Positions 27,540 through 36,238 of a stretch of DNA of 64,000 bases are shown here, one piece after another. The notes under the pieces are model-generated. The model was not told where the DNA came from. It saw only the letters and a list, made by a program, of their open reading frames with translations, and ran no database searches. Position numbers and translations under genes: made by a program. The DNA is from JAIBJN01 sp963699495 (GTDB lineage: Bacteria > Actinomycetota > Thermoleophilia > Gaiellales > Gaiellaceae): positions 62,001 through 126,000 of the forward strand of contig CAVOUB010000003.1 in the NCBI GenBank assembly GCA_963699495.1, read 5' to 3'. Each line of letters opens with the position of its first letter. The stretch's first letter is position 1.

Positions 27540-28266
27540 GCTCGAGCGGCTGCTGCACGAGTCCTCGGAGGACTTCGCCTTCCCGCGGACGCCCGCGATC
27601 GTCGACGCGCTGCTCCCGGAGCTGCGCGCGCGGCGGGAGCCCTTGTTCCGGCACCGTGTGGCGCTGGCGGCCGTGCTCGCGGCCGCGCTGGCCGCCGTCG
27701 CCGCGACGCCGGGCGCTCGCTCGGCAGTCGGCGACCTGATCGCGCACATCCCGGGGCTCAGCGTGGAGCGCGTCCCGCAGCTGCGCCCGTTCGAGCTCGA
27801 TGTGGCGCCGTCGTATCTCGGCGAGCCCGCGAGCCTCGAGTCGGCCCGCTCGCGGGCGTCGTTCACCGTTCGGGTTCCGACCCGGGGGGAGCTCGAGCGC
27901 CCCGACCTCGTCTACTACCGCAGCGACGTCGTCGGCGGGATCGTCATCCTGATCGCGGGGAGCGAGGAGAGCCCGCGCCTGCTCCTGACGCAGTGGCGCG
28001 GCGACCTGAGCAGCGCCGACTACGAGGTGGCCGGGCCGGGCGGCCGCGCCGAGGGGCTCGAGGTCGACGGCCGGCCGGCGGTCTGGCTCGAGGGCCCGAC
28101 GCAGGCGACGTACACGTTCATCGGCGCCGACCTCAAGCGGCACAAGGAGGCGCTCCGCGTCGGCGCGAACGTCCTGCTCTGGTCGAACGGGCCCGTCGCG
28201 TACCGCCTCGAAGGCCACCTGACGCGCGACGAGGCTGTCGCGATCGCCGAGTCGCTCGAGCCGTGA
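27529..28266 (+). CDS. membrane-anchored protein, probable anti-sigma factor
   Basis: 245 residues. A short cytoplasmic N-terminus (about 45 residues, LERLLHESSEDFAFPRTPAI) is followed by a single membrane helix (about 45-62, RVALAAVLAAALAAVAA) and an outer domain of about 180 residues. The outer domain is beta-rich (VPTRGELERPDLVYYRSDV, VWLEGPTQATYTFIGADL) and resembles the sensor part of RsgI/DUF4367-type proteins. There is no HxxxCxxC zinc motif. Overlap with the sigma gene and the one-helix design make an anti-sigma role likely, but this is context-based. Confidence 0.6.
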   Translation: MTPELERLLHESSEDFAFPRTPAIVDALLPELRARREPLFRHRVALAAVLAAALAAVAATPGARSAVGDLIAHIPGLSVERVPQLRPFELDVAPSYLGEPASLESARSRASFTVRVPTRGELERPDLVYYRSDVVGGIVILIAGSEESPRLLLTQWRGDLSSADYEVAGPGGRAEGLEVDGRPAVWLEGPTQATYTFIGADLKRHKEALRVGANVLLWSNGPVAYRLEGHLTRDEAVAIAESLEP

Positions 28267-28296
28267 CCCTCCCCGGACGGGCGGTGTACCGGGTGC

Positions 28297-29304
28297 ATGA
28301 CTCGCACACAGCGTTCCTCCCTCGCAGTCCTCGCCGTTGCCGTCCTCGCCGCCGCGTGTAGCGGCGAGGACGCGCAGCGGTCGGCCGACACCGGCTCCGC
28401 AGCGCCGACGGTCGAGAGCTCGGTTCCCGCCGCGGACACGATCTGGGGCTTCGCCGTCAGCCCGGACGGATCGTGGGTTGCCACCGACTTCGACTCCCAG
28501 CGCGTCCTTCGGATCCAGCCTTCGGGAAAGACGGTCGAGCTCGCGCAGGTGTCCTCGCCGGTCGACGTCGAGGTCGACGCCGACGGGAACGTCTACGTCT
28601 CCGAGTGGAAGGCGAACCGCGTCGAGCGCATCGACGCCAAGACCGGCACCGTCGAGACGGTCGCGGGCGACGGCTCGGCGGAGCCGACCGGCGACGGCGG
28701 CCCGGCGACGGAAGCCGGCGTCCCGGAGCCGCAGGCGCTCGCGCTCGACGGCAAGGGCGCGCTGTACATCACGAGCTGGAACACGGTGCGCAAAGTCGAC
28801 CTGACCGACGGGACGATCTCGACCGTGGCCGGCAACGGCAAGATCGGCGCGGGCGGGGACGGCGGGCCCGCGACGGAGGCCACGCTCTGGGCGCCGCACG
28901 GCGTCGGGCTCGCCTCGGACGGCGACCTCATCATCGCCCAGTGGACGCGGATCCGGCGCGTCGACTCCGAGACCGGGATCATCACGCGCGTGGCGGGCAA
29001 GGGGAAGGGCGAGTCCTCGACCGGCGACGGCGGCCCCGCGCTCGCCGCGACATTCATGCCGGTGCACTTCGAGGTGGACGAGCAGGACCGGATCTACTTC
29101 GTCGACGTCGAGGGGAACTCCGTCCGCAGGATCGACACGGACGGCGTCATCACGACGATCGTCGACGGCGACAAGGAAGGCATCACGCCGATGGACGTCG
29201 CCCTCGCGAACGAGGGCAACCTGCTCGTCGCGGACTACGCCGGCAAGATCCTGCACGTCGATCTCGCCACCGGCACGGTGATGCCCGCGCTCGACGCCTC
29301 GTGA
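28297..29304 (+). CDS. NHL-repeat beta-propeller lipoprotein
   Basis: 335 residues. Signal peptide with lipobox LAAACSG (Cys at about 21). The body is an NHL-type propeller: three blades repeat the pattern VAG-x-G...GDGGPA-x-x-A (starting near residues 122, 176 and 230), each followed by a P-x-x-hydrophobic strand and D-G. NHL propellers often bind proteins, lipids or peptides, and no catalytic motif is seen. It sits 30 bp after the probable anti-sigma gene and may be expressed with that block or separately. Confidence 0.85.
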   Translation: MTRTQRSSLAVLAVAVLAAACSGEDAQRSADTGSAAPTVESSVPAADTIWGFAVSPDGSWVATDFDSQRVLRIQPSGKTVELAQVSSPVDVEVDADGNVYVSEWKANRVERIDAKTGTVETVAGDGSAEPTGDGGPATEAGVPEPQALALDGKGALYITSWNTVRKVDLTDGTISTVAGNGKIGAGGDGGPATEATLWAPHGVGLASDGDLIIAQWTRIRRVDSETGIITRVAGKGKGESSTGDGGPALAATFMPVHFEVDEQDRIYFVDVEGNSVRRIDTDGVITTIVDGDKEGITPMDVALANEGNLLVADYAGKILHVDLATGTVMPALDAS

Positions 29305-29324
29305 CGTGATCCAATAGCGGCGCC

Positions 29325-30677
29325 ATGGACGGCGTCCACGAGCGAGCGGCGGAGCTGCTCGAGCGCGAGCTCGAGCGGTTCCAGCGCGAGCACCCGCGCT
29401 CGGGGGAGCTGTCGCGGCGGGCGTCCGCGTCCCTGCTCGCCGGCGTCCCCATGCACTGGATGGTCCGCTGGCCCGGCGCGTATCCCGTCTATGCCGCCGA
29501 GGCTGCGGGCGCACGCTTCCGCGACGTCGACGGGCACGAGTACGTCGACTTCTGCCTCGGCGACACGGGCGCGATGACGGGGCATTCGCCCGAGCCGGTC
29601 GTCCGCGCGGTGGCGGCGCAGGCCGCCCGCGGGATCACCCTCATGCTCCCGAGCGAGGAGGCGCTCTGGGTGGCCGAGGAGCTGACGCGGCGGTTCGGGT
29701 TGGCCCGGTGGCAATTCGCGCTCACCGCCACGGATGCGAACCGCTTCGCGATCCGGCTCGCCCGCCACGTCACGGGCCGGCCGAAGATCCTCGTCTTCAA
29801 CTGGTGCTACCACGGCACCGTCGACGAGTCGTTCGCGACGCTCCGTGACGGTGAAGTCGTCGAGCGCGAGGCGAACATCGGCCCGCCGGTCCCGCTCGCC
29901 GAGACCACGCGCGTGGTCGAATGGAACGACGTCGAGGCGCTCCGCCGGGAGCTGGGGCACGGTGACGTCGCGTGCGTGCTCGCCGAGCCCGCGCTCACCA
30001 ACATCGGGATCGTCCATCCGCAGCCGGGCTTCCACGCCGCCCTGCGCGAGGTCACGCGGGAGACGGGGACGCTCCTGATCATCGACGAGACGCACACGCT
30101 CTGCGCGGGCCCCGGCGGCTACACCCGCGCGCACGGGCTCGAGCCGGACCTGCTCACCGTCGGCAAGGCGATCGGCAGCGGCATCCCGTCGGCGGCCTAC
30201 GGCTTCTCGGAGGCGGTCGCGGACCGCATCGAAGCCGCGATCGGCCGCGACGAGTCCGATGTCGGCGGCATCGGAGGCACGCTCGCGGCGAACGTCCTCT
30301 CGCTGGCCGCCGTCCAGGCCACGCTCGAGCACGTGCTCACCGAGGACGCGTTCGCCCGGATGATCGAGCTGGGGGAGCGGTTCGAGCTGGGGGTGCAGGG
30401 CGTCATCGACGAGAACGACCTGCCGTGGCACGTCACGCGCCTCGGCTGCCGGGTCGAGTACCTGTTCCGGCGCGACCGCCCGGTCACCGGCAGCGAGGCC
30501 GCCGCCGGCGTCGACCACCTGCTCGACCGGCTGATCCACCTCTACGTGCTCAACCGGGGCATCCTCCTGACGCCGTTCCACAACATGGCGCTGATGTCCC
30601 CGGCGACCACCGAGGAGGACGTGGACCTGCACACAGCCGTCTTCGGCGAGATCGCGGGCGCGCTCGCCGACCGATGA
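29325..30677 (+). CDS. class III PLP-dependent aminotransferase (GSA-aminomutase-like)
   Basis: 450 residues. Fold type I aminotransferase of class III: FRDVDGHEYVDFCLGDTGAM near residues 65-85 (glutamate-1-semialdehyde aminomutase-like), YHGTVDESF, PLP-binding Asp in LLIIDETHTLCAGPGG, and catalytic Lys in LTVGKAIGSGIPS. A C-terminal RGILLTPFHNMALMSP follows. The hemL branch uses SEAVMAAIRLAR where this protein has TATDANRFAIRLARH, so it is probably not the haem enzyme but an aminotransferase of unknown substrate. The partner enzyme is not evident. About 200 bp of non-coding DNA follow. Confidence 0.88.
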   Translation: MDGVHERAAELLERELERFQREHPRSGELSRRASASLLAGVPMHWMVRWPGAYPVYAAEAAGARFRDVDGHEYVDFCLGDTGAMTGHSPEPVVRAVAAQAARGITLMLPSEEALWVAEELTRRFGLARWQFALTATDANRFAIRLARHVTGRPKILVFNWCYHGTVDESFATLRDGEVVEREANIGPPVPLAETTRVVEWNDVEALRRELGHGDVACVLAEPALTNIGIVHPQPGFHAALREVTRETGTLLIIDETHTLCAGPGGYTRAHGLEPDLLTVGKAIGSGIPSAAYGFSEAVADRIEAAIGRDESDVGGIGGTLAANVLSLAAVQATLEHVLTEDAFARMIELGERFELGVQGVIDENDLPWHVTRLGCRVEYLFRRDRPVTGSEAAAGVDHLLDRLIHLYVLNRGILLTPFHNMALMSPATTEEDVDLHTAVFGEIAGALADR

Positions 30678-30837
30678 GCTCCGGGCCGCAACGCGGTCTC
30701 CAGGGGCGTGGGGCAGGGACCGTGACCTGAGCACGTGCTGGACGGGCTCTCGAGCCGCTCCTGGCCGCCCTGCCGGCAGCGCACTGGTATGCGGGCGAAG
30801 GTGCGATTCCGATCTTTCTCCTGGCGGCGCCAGGACG

Positions 30838-30867
30838 TAACGTGGTTGGCGTCAACGAGCCAGGAGG
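30838..30867 (+). promoter_or_regulatory. -10-like box and Shine-Dalgarno of the hydrolase gene
   Basis: TAACGT at 30838-30843 is -10-like. AGGAGG at 30862-30867 is a perfect Shine-Dalgarno 7 nt before GTG 30875. This gene therefore has a leader, unlike many neighbours. The rest of the 30678-30874 gap holds no other signal I can read. Confidence 0.5.
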
Positions 30868-30874
30868 AACCGTC

Positions 30875-31723
30875 GTGGCAACTGCACCGACTGATCGTGA
30901 CCGGATCCCGCTGATGCTGATTCACGGGGCGTGGCTCTCGGCGAACAGCTGGGACAACTTCGCCGAGTACTTCGAGAGCCGCGGCTTCGACGTCTCGACA
31001 CCCGAGTGGCCGCGCAAGAGCGGAGACGTCGAGCAGCTCAGGGAGGACGCGGAGGAGCTCAAGGGGCTCGGCATCACGGAGATCGTCGACCACTACGAGG
31101 AGCAGATCAACGCGCTCGCCGAGCCGCCCGTCCTGATCGGCCACTCGTTCGGCGGCCTCATCGTGGAGCTGCTGCTCGATCGCGGGCTCGGCCGAGCCGG
31201 CGTCGCGATCAGCCCGGCCCCGCCGAAGGGCATCCTCGTGCTGCCCTTCTCGTCGCTCAAGGCCGCCGCGCCTGCCCTCGCGCATCCGTCGAAGCGGAAC
31301 GGCATCGTCACGCTGACGCTCGAGGAGTTCACGTACGGGTTCGTGAACACGTTCTCGCCCGAGGAGGCGGCAGTCGCCTACGAGCGCTACGCCGTGCCGG
31401 AGACGGGGCGCATCTTCTACGAGGCGGGCTTCGCGAACTTCCATCTCAACCCCCCGACCGAGGTTCACTTCAAGAACGAGGAGCGCGCGCCGCTGCTCAT
31501 CGTCGGGGCGGAGAAGGACCACACGGTGCCGGCCTCGCTCGCCCGGAAGCAGTACGAGAAGTACGAGCGGTCGCCGGCGCGGACCGAGTACGTCGAGTTC
31601 GAGGGCCGGCCGCATCTGCTCATGGCGGCCGAGGGCTGGGACGAGGTGGCCGCCTCGATCGACAGCTGGCTCGACGGCGTGCTCGACGCCAGCGCGGCTC
31701 AGGCACCGGGCTCGTCGGCCTAG
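30875..31723 (+). CDS. alpha/beta-hydrolase
   Basis: 282 residues, cytoplasmic. HGAWLSANSW near the N-terminus gives the oxyanion-hole strand; LIGHSFGGLIVELLL supplies the Gly-x-Ser-x-Gly nucleophile. Asp (GAEKDHTVP) and His (GRPHLLMAAEGW) complete the triad. The start GTG 30875 is set by a perfect AGGAGG 7 nt upstream, rather than by the first in-frame GTG at 30842. Relatives include non-haem peroxidase-like and haloalkane-type esterases, so the substrate cannot be named. A strong hairpin terminator follows. Confidence 0.88.
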   Translation: MATAPTDRDRIPLMLIHGAWLSANSWDNFAEYFESRGFDVSTPEWPRKSGDVEQLREDAEELKGLGITEIVDHYEEQINALAEPPVLIGHSFGGLIVELLLDRGLGRAGVAISPAPPKGILVLPFSSLKAAAPALAHPSKRNGIVTLTLEEFTYGFVNTFSPEEAAVAYERYAVPETGRIFYEAGFANFHLNPPTEVHFKNEERAPLLIVGAEKDHTVPASLARKQYEKYERSPARTEYVEFEGRPHLLMAAEGWDEVAASIDSWLDGVLDASAAQAPGSSA

Positions 31724-31742
31724 CGGGCGACCGAGCCTACGG

Positions 31743-31768
31743 CCGGGGGCCGCTCACGTGGCCCCCGG
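31743..31768 (+). terminator. hairpin terminator after the hydrolase
   Basis: CCGGGGGCC (31743-31751) and GGCCCCCGG (31760-31768) are a perfect 9-bp stem with an 8-nt loop, 19 bp after the stop. No long T run follows. It also lies to the right of the leftward pnkp operon end, so it may serve both strands. Confidence 0.65.
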
Positions 31769-31913
31769 TCCGTGCTGCTCGCACGGACAGTTTCACCTGA
31801 CCGTTCCGCCCCAACCTAGGACTAGGGCCAGATACTCCCTGTGACGATCAGAATGCATTCACGTTCCACCGAGACCCGCGAGCGACGGGTAGCCCCGCTA
31901 GCTCGGCGAGCGG

Positions 31914-34509
31914 TTACAGGCGCGGGTCTACGGGCTCCGTCTCGAGAGCGAGCACGCCGAAGACGCACTCATGGACGCGTCGCAGTGGCTCGTTGCGGAC
32001 GAAGCGTTCGAGTGCTTCGATGCCAAGCGCGAATTCGCGCTCGGCGAGGGAGCGCTTCCGTCCGACTCCGCGCGAGCGGAGCCGCTCGAGGTTCTCTGGC
32101 TCGGTGTACTCCGGGCCGTAGATGATTCTCAGGTACTCGCGGCCGCGGCACTTGAGAGCAGGCTGGACGAGGCCACGGCGACCGCGCGCAACGAAATCGA
32201 TGGGCTTCGCGACCATACCCTCGCCACCTGCCTCGGTCAGCTCGGTCCACCACGCGGTTCCCGCCTTCTCGCTTTCCGGGTCGGTGGTGTCGACGACGAG
32301 GTGCTTTGTGGCTTGGAGGAGCTGGGTGTCGGCGTCGGCGAGCTCGGCGAGCGTGCTCATGTGCCAGACGTGGTCCTTGTCGATGTGCACGACGCCTTCG
32401 GAGGCGAGGAGGTGGAAGGGAGCAAAGCTGAGGTCGTCGAGTGAGCGGACCGGCCAGCAGTAGCGTCGGTAGGCATCCACGAAGAGGCCGGCGTCCGTCG
32501 CGCGCGTCCGGTAGCGCTCGAGCAGAGCGCATCGCCCCATCTCCGGCTGCAGCCAGAGCGGGCACGGCGGCGGCGAGGGCGAAACGGGCGGCCGCGCCAA
32601 CGGCGGCGTACTGTTGGCGGAGGAGCTCCTGGGCCTTCGCTGACCACGGCATCAGCTCTCCGTCGAGGACGATCCAGTCGGTCCCAAGCGAGCTCGAAGA
32701 GTCCGGCCGCGTCGGCGGCGTCGCGGACGCGTGTCAGGAATGTCGCCTCGAGCTCGGCCTCGTCGAAGAAACGCCGGCCGGTGCGTGTGTAGCAGACGCC
32801 CATGCCGTCGTCCACTACGCCGAAGCGGCTTCGGGCCGCCTCCTCGCTCTTGGCAGAGGACGATGATCGCGCGCGAGCCCATGTGCTTCTCCTCGCAGAT
32901 GACCCGCGGGACACCGGCCTGGCGGTAGTAGGCGAACGCGTCTGCCGGATGCTCGAGGAGGCCTGGCTCGGTACTCGTCTCGGAGGGTGAGACGGTGGGC
33001 GGCAGGTAGACAAGCCAGCGCGGGTCGACGGCGAAACGGCCCATGACCTCGAGGGCGGCGATCGCGTTTTCCTCGCGGATGGTCACCGAGCGGGAGAGTC
33101 GCGTCGAGATGAGGCGCTTCCCGAGCACATCCTCGATGTCGAGGAGCTCGTCTTCGCGCTGCTGGGCGGTGAGCGTGGGTGGCTGCTCGTCCTCGGGAAG
33201 GAACGGCTTGGCCGGCTCGGAGTAGGTCGCTGCCGCGGGCACGCTCACGAGATCCTTCTCGGGGTAACGAAGCGCGGTTAGCCGTCCGCCGAAGACGCAG
33301 CCAGTGTCGATGTTGATCGTGCGGTTGAGCCATTCGGGCTCCGGAACCGGAGTGTGGCCGTAGACGACCATCGCCTGCCCGCGGTACTCGGCGGCCCAGT
33401 TCCAGCGGACAGGCAGGCCGAACTCATCGGTCTCCCCGGTAGTCTCGCCGTAGAGGGCGAAGTCGCGCACCTTGCCAGATCCGCGGCCCTGCATCTCCTC
33501 TTTCATGCCCGCGTGGGCGACCACGAGCCGCCCCTCGTCGAAAACGTAGTGGCTTACGAGGCCGTCCAGAAAGCGGACCAGCTCCTTCTCCGCGGGCTCG
33601 CGTCGGTCGTCGGGCAGCGCCTCGATCTCGGCGAGCGTATCGGTCGAGCCCGTGCGTGATCTGCACGTCGCGCCCGCGGAGCTTGCGGACGAGCTTCATG
33701 TCGTGATTGCCGGGAACGCAGGCGGCGTGGCCGGCCTCGACCATGTTGCGCACAAGCCCGACCGAGTCGAGGATCCGCGGCCCGCGGTCGACGAGGTCGC
33801 CGACGAAGATCGCCCGCCGGCCCTCCGGATGTGCGTATACGGGCCCGCCGTCGGGGAACTCGCCCTTGCGATCTTCGACCACCTCGTAGCCGAGCTCGCC
33901 GAGAAGCTGCTCGAGCTCGTCGCAGCAGCCATGGACGTCGCCGATGAGGTCGAAGGGCCCTGCCTCGTCACGGCGGTCGTTCCAGAGCCTGGTGCGCTCG
34001 ATCGCGACTGCCTCGATCTCCTCCGGGCTCGAGAGCACGTGCACATGGCGGAAGCCTTCCCGCTGGAGGCCCTTCAGCGAGCGGCGAAGCTCGCGCGTCT
34101 GGTTGCGAACGACGTGTGGCCCGAACTGGCGGTCGGGGCGGTCTCGGTTGCGTGCGTGCGCGAGCTTCTCGGGCAGGTTGAGCACGATCGCGACCGGAAG
34201 CACGTGGAACCTCCGCGCCAGCTCGACGAGCGGCTTGCGATCCTCGCGCTTGACGCTGGTCGCGTCGATCACGGTCAGCCGCCCGGCGGCCAGCCGCTTG
34301 GCTGCGATGAAGTGGAGGAGCTCGAAGGCATCCTTCGTGGCGGCCTGATCGTTCTCGTCGTCGGAGACAAGCCCGCGGCAGAAGTCCGACGAGAGCACCT
34401 CGGTCGGAAGGAAGTGGGTGCGTGCGAAGGTGGACTTTCCCGAGCCGGACGCGCCGATGAGGACGACGAGCGAGAGCGCCGGGATCGTCAGCGTGCGTCC
34501 GTCGCTCAT
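31914..34509 (-). CDS. pnkp: bacterial polynucleotide kinase-phosphatase-ligase, RNA repair (frameshifted in assembly)
   Basis: About 864 residues when frames are joined, close to the described bacterial Pnkp length. It heals and seals broken RNA (for example tRNA cut by ribotoxins). Domains in order: 5' kinase (P-loop GASGSGKST at 19-27); metallophosphatase (DLIGDVHGCCDELEQLL, VGDLVDRGPRILDS, VPGNHDMKLVRKL, VAHAGMKEE, VYGHTP); C-terminal adenylyltransferase with CEEKHMGSRAI (Lys motif) and LDGELMPWSAKAQELL. Frames change near 33648, 32850, 32690 and 32545. Conserved sequence continues in the new frame each time, so base-call errors are likelier than a pseudogene. Its ATG overlaps the hen1 stop (ATGA), making hen1-pnkp one operon. 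Confidence 0.93.
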
Positions 34510-35897
34510 GCCGACTCGAACACCGCCATCTGCGTCGGGGAGCCGACCTCGGCGTCAACGGGGCCCACAGGAAGGAAGCGGACGCCGTAGCCGAAGCGAC
34601 CGGCCACCTCGCCCGACCAGTCCTCGAATTCGGCCCGTGTCCATTCGAACCGATGGTCGCGGTGGCGGAAGCGGCCGGCCGGCAGCCCCTCGAAACGCAC
34701 GTTGTACTCACGGTTCGGCGTCGTCACAACGACGGCGCCTGGACTTGCTTCGGCGAAGAGCACGCGCTCGAAGCTCCGCAGCCGCGGGACGTCAAGGTGC
34801 TCGATCACCTCCACCGCCGCCGCCGCGTCGAACCCTGCCAGGCGGCGGTCACGGTAGGTGAGGGCGGTTTGAAAGAGCGTGATGCGGTCGCGCTGCCGCG
34901 GTGCCAGGCGGTCGAGTCGCAGCCGCGATTGCGCGATCTCGAGGGCGCGGTGCGAGATGTCAACACCGACGATCTCCGCAAAGTCCTGATCCTTGAGCAA
35001 GGCGGCGATCAGCTTGCCGCTGCCGCAGCCGACATCGAGTACGCGCTTCGCACCGGCGGCTCTGAGTACCGCCACGACTGCACCGATCCGTTGCTCGTTC
35101 AGGCGCAACGGTTCCTCCACGGCCTCCTCCTCGGCCGCACGCTCCTGCCCACCGAGATCCGGGTCGACATCCTCGTCTGCGAAGAGACGCGCGAGCGCCT
35201 CACTCGTGAGCGAACGCTGGTACTTCAGGTAGCGGTTGACTATGAGTTCACGTTCAGGGTGTCCGGGGAGCCACCCCTCTCCGCGGCGCAAGAGCTTCTC
35301 GACCTCGTCGTCGCCAACCCAGTAGTGCTTCTCTGCATCGAGCACGGGGATGAGCACGTACAGATGTGTGAGGAGCTCCGAGAGGGTGAGCTGGCCTTCG
35401 AGCTCGACCGTGAAGTACCGACTCTCGCCCCATTCCGGGAACACCTCGTCGAGCGGATGGTTGATCGTGTGCACCACATAGCCGAGCGGCTCGAACAGCC
35501 GGCGCAGAAGACCCTCGCCTGCTGCGCACGGGACAACGGCGAGCTTCGCCCGGAACGGGAGCCTCTCAGCCGGTAGGTCCGGACGCGCGGTGCACTTGCC
35601 GGAGAGCGCCGAGCCGAAGACGCGCGAAATGGCCACGCTCATGAACGAGGAAGCAACGTATGGCCTGTCGTTCACGTATTGATCCAGGCGCGGGAACTTC
35701 ACCCCCCGCCGGATCAGCCCGACTGGATCGACATCGAGCAGGAGCCCAGCAGTGCAGCGCTCCTCGGTGGCCTCCGGATAGAAGACGTGCGCGGAGCCGA
35801 ACGGCAGCGAGAAGTCCTGCACGCGGTCGGGATGCTTGTGCAGCAAGTAGCCCAGATCGGTCGCAGGAGCTCGCTCGAGGGTGATGGTCAGAAGCAT
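34506..35897 (-). CDS. hen1: 3'-terminal RNA ribose 2'-O-methyltransferase Hen1
   Basis: 463 residues from ATG 35897, which gives the family start MLLTITLERAPATDLGYLL (an upstream ATG 21 bp earlier is less likely). The N-terminal half is the Hen1 activator domain (LLHKHPDRVQDFSLPFG, YVASSFMSVAISRVFG, INHPLDEVFPEWG). The C-terminal half is the methyltransferase: SAM motif DVGCGSGKL at about 288 and metal-binding Glu363, Glu366, His367 in EVIEHL. His415 lies in DHRFEWTR. Hen1 methylates the 2'-OH of damaged RNA 3' ends before Pnkp ligates them, protecting against re-cleavage. All metal ligands are present. It is the first gene of hen1-pnkp and is preceded by a structured leader. Confidence 0.96.
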   Translation of the reverse strand: MLLTITLERAPATDLGYLLHKHPDRVQDFSLPFGSAHVFYPEATEERCTAGLLLDVDPVGLIRRGVKFPRLDQYVNDRPYVASSFMSVAISRVFGSALSGKCTARPDLPAERLPFRAKLAVVPCAAGEGLLRRLFEPLGYVVHTINHPLDEVFPEWGESRYFTVELEGQLTLSELLTHLYVLIPVLDAEKHYWVGDDEVEKLLRRGEGWLPGHPERELIVNRYLKYQRSLTSEALARLFADEDVDPDLGGQERAAEEEAVEEPLRLNEQRIGAVVAVLRAAGAKRVLDVGCGSGKLIAALLKDQDFAEIVGVDISHRALEIAQSRLRLDRLAPRQRDRITLFQTALTYRDRRLAGFDAAAAVEVIEHLDVPRLRSFERVLFAEASPGAVVVTTPNREYNVRFEGLPAGRFRHRDHRFEWTRAEFEDWSGEVAGRFGYGVRFLPVGPVDAEVGSPTQMAVFESA

Positions 35898-35924
35898 CAG
35901 CGTTGTTGTCGGCCGCAAGACGAG

Positions 35925-35992
35925 AAAAGGCGACCTTTCGGGTCGCCCTCATCTCACGTTCCGGCGCCTGACGGCGCTTGCGAGTCGAGGGC
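35925..35992 (-). promoter_or_regulatory. putative transcription attenuator in the hen1-pnkp leader
   Basis: On the minus strand, GGCGACC/GGTCGCC (35947-35941 and 35935-35929) around a 5-nt loop is followed by TTTT (35928-35925), a classical intrinsic terminator 28 nt before the hen1 ATG. A competing stem, GCCCTC (35992-35987) with GAGGGC (35950-35945), shares bases 35947-35945 with the terminator, so both cannot form together. Between those arms is another hairpin, GGCGC... (35977-35973 with 35968-35964). This looks like a switchable leader, though a terminator for an unknown short upstream transcript is the simpler alternative. Confidence 0.5.
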
Positions 35993-36047
35993 TAGCCTCC
36001 TCTCCCGTGCGTCGGGTCCAGCGTTGCGCCTGGCGCGGCGACGACAT
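35949..36047 (-). CDS. possible short leader ORF before hen1
   Basis: An open frame of 32 codons starting ATG 36047 and ending TGA right at the alternative stem of the leader. It is arginine-rich (9 Arg), as GC-rich DNA often encodes, and lacks a clear Shine-Dalgarno. It is offered only because its stop codon sits where a leader peptide would control the terminator fold. Could easily be chance. Confidence 0.2.
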   Translation of the reverse strand: MSSPRQAQRWTRRTGEEASPRLASAVRRRNVR

Positions 36048-36198
36048 GCTGGATCAAGACGTGGGCGCTGAACACTCTGAGCGAGAGGATAACTCACGAT
36101 CGCCCGACCCGTTCTCTGACAGGTATTCGGCGAAGTGAGCCTGACCTAGTCCTGACTCCAGCGGAAACGGTCACTACAGAGATGGGATAGTCCCCAGC

Positions 36199-36228
36199 TT
36201 GACAGGAGAACGTGTGTTCGTGTAGAAC
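36199..36228 (+). promoter_or_regulatory. imuB promoter
   Basis: A perfect -35 TTGACA (36199-36204), an 18-bp spacer and TAGAAC (36223-36228) as the -10. Predicted transcription starts near 36235-36239, at the imuB ATG (36239), so the mRNA would be leaderless. Confidence 0.6.
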
Positions 36229-36236
36229 AAACGTTC
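36208..36236 (+). promoter_or_regulatory. two tandem LexA (SOS) boxes
   Basis: GAAC-GTGT-GTTC at 36208-36219 and GAAC-AAAC-GTTC at 36225-36236, both perfect GAAC-N4-GTTC half-site pairs as in the Gram-positive and actinobacterial LexA box. Their starts are 17 bp apart. They occupy the promoter spacer, the -10 and the transcription start, so LexA binding would block RNA polymerase. Confidence 0.85.
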
Positions 36237-36238
36237 CC

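Noticed and set aside
31743..31768. Origin of replication or att site at the GC hairpin
   Set aside because: No DnaA boxes or repeats around; a transcription terminator explains the perfect stem.
35941..36200. tRNA or small structured RNA gene between hen1 and imuB
   Set aside because: No T-loop GGTTCGA pattern, no 7-bp acceptor stem or CCA on either strand; only the terminator-like leader is supported.
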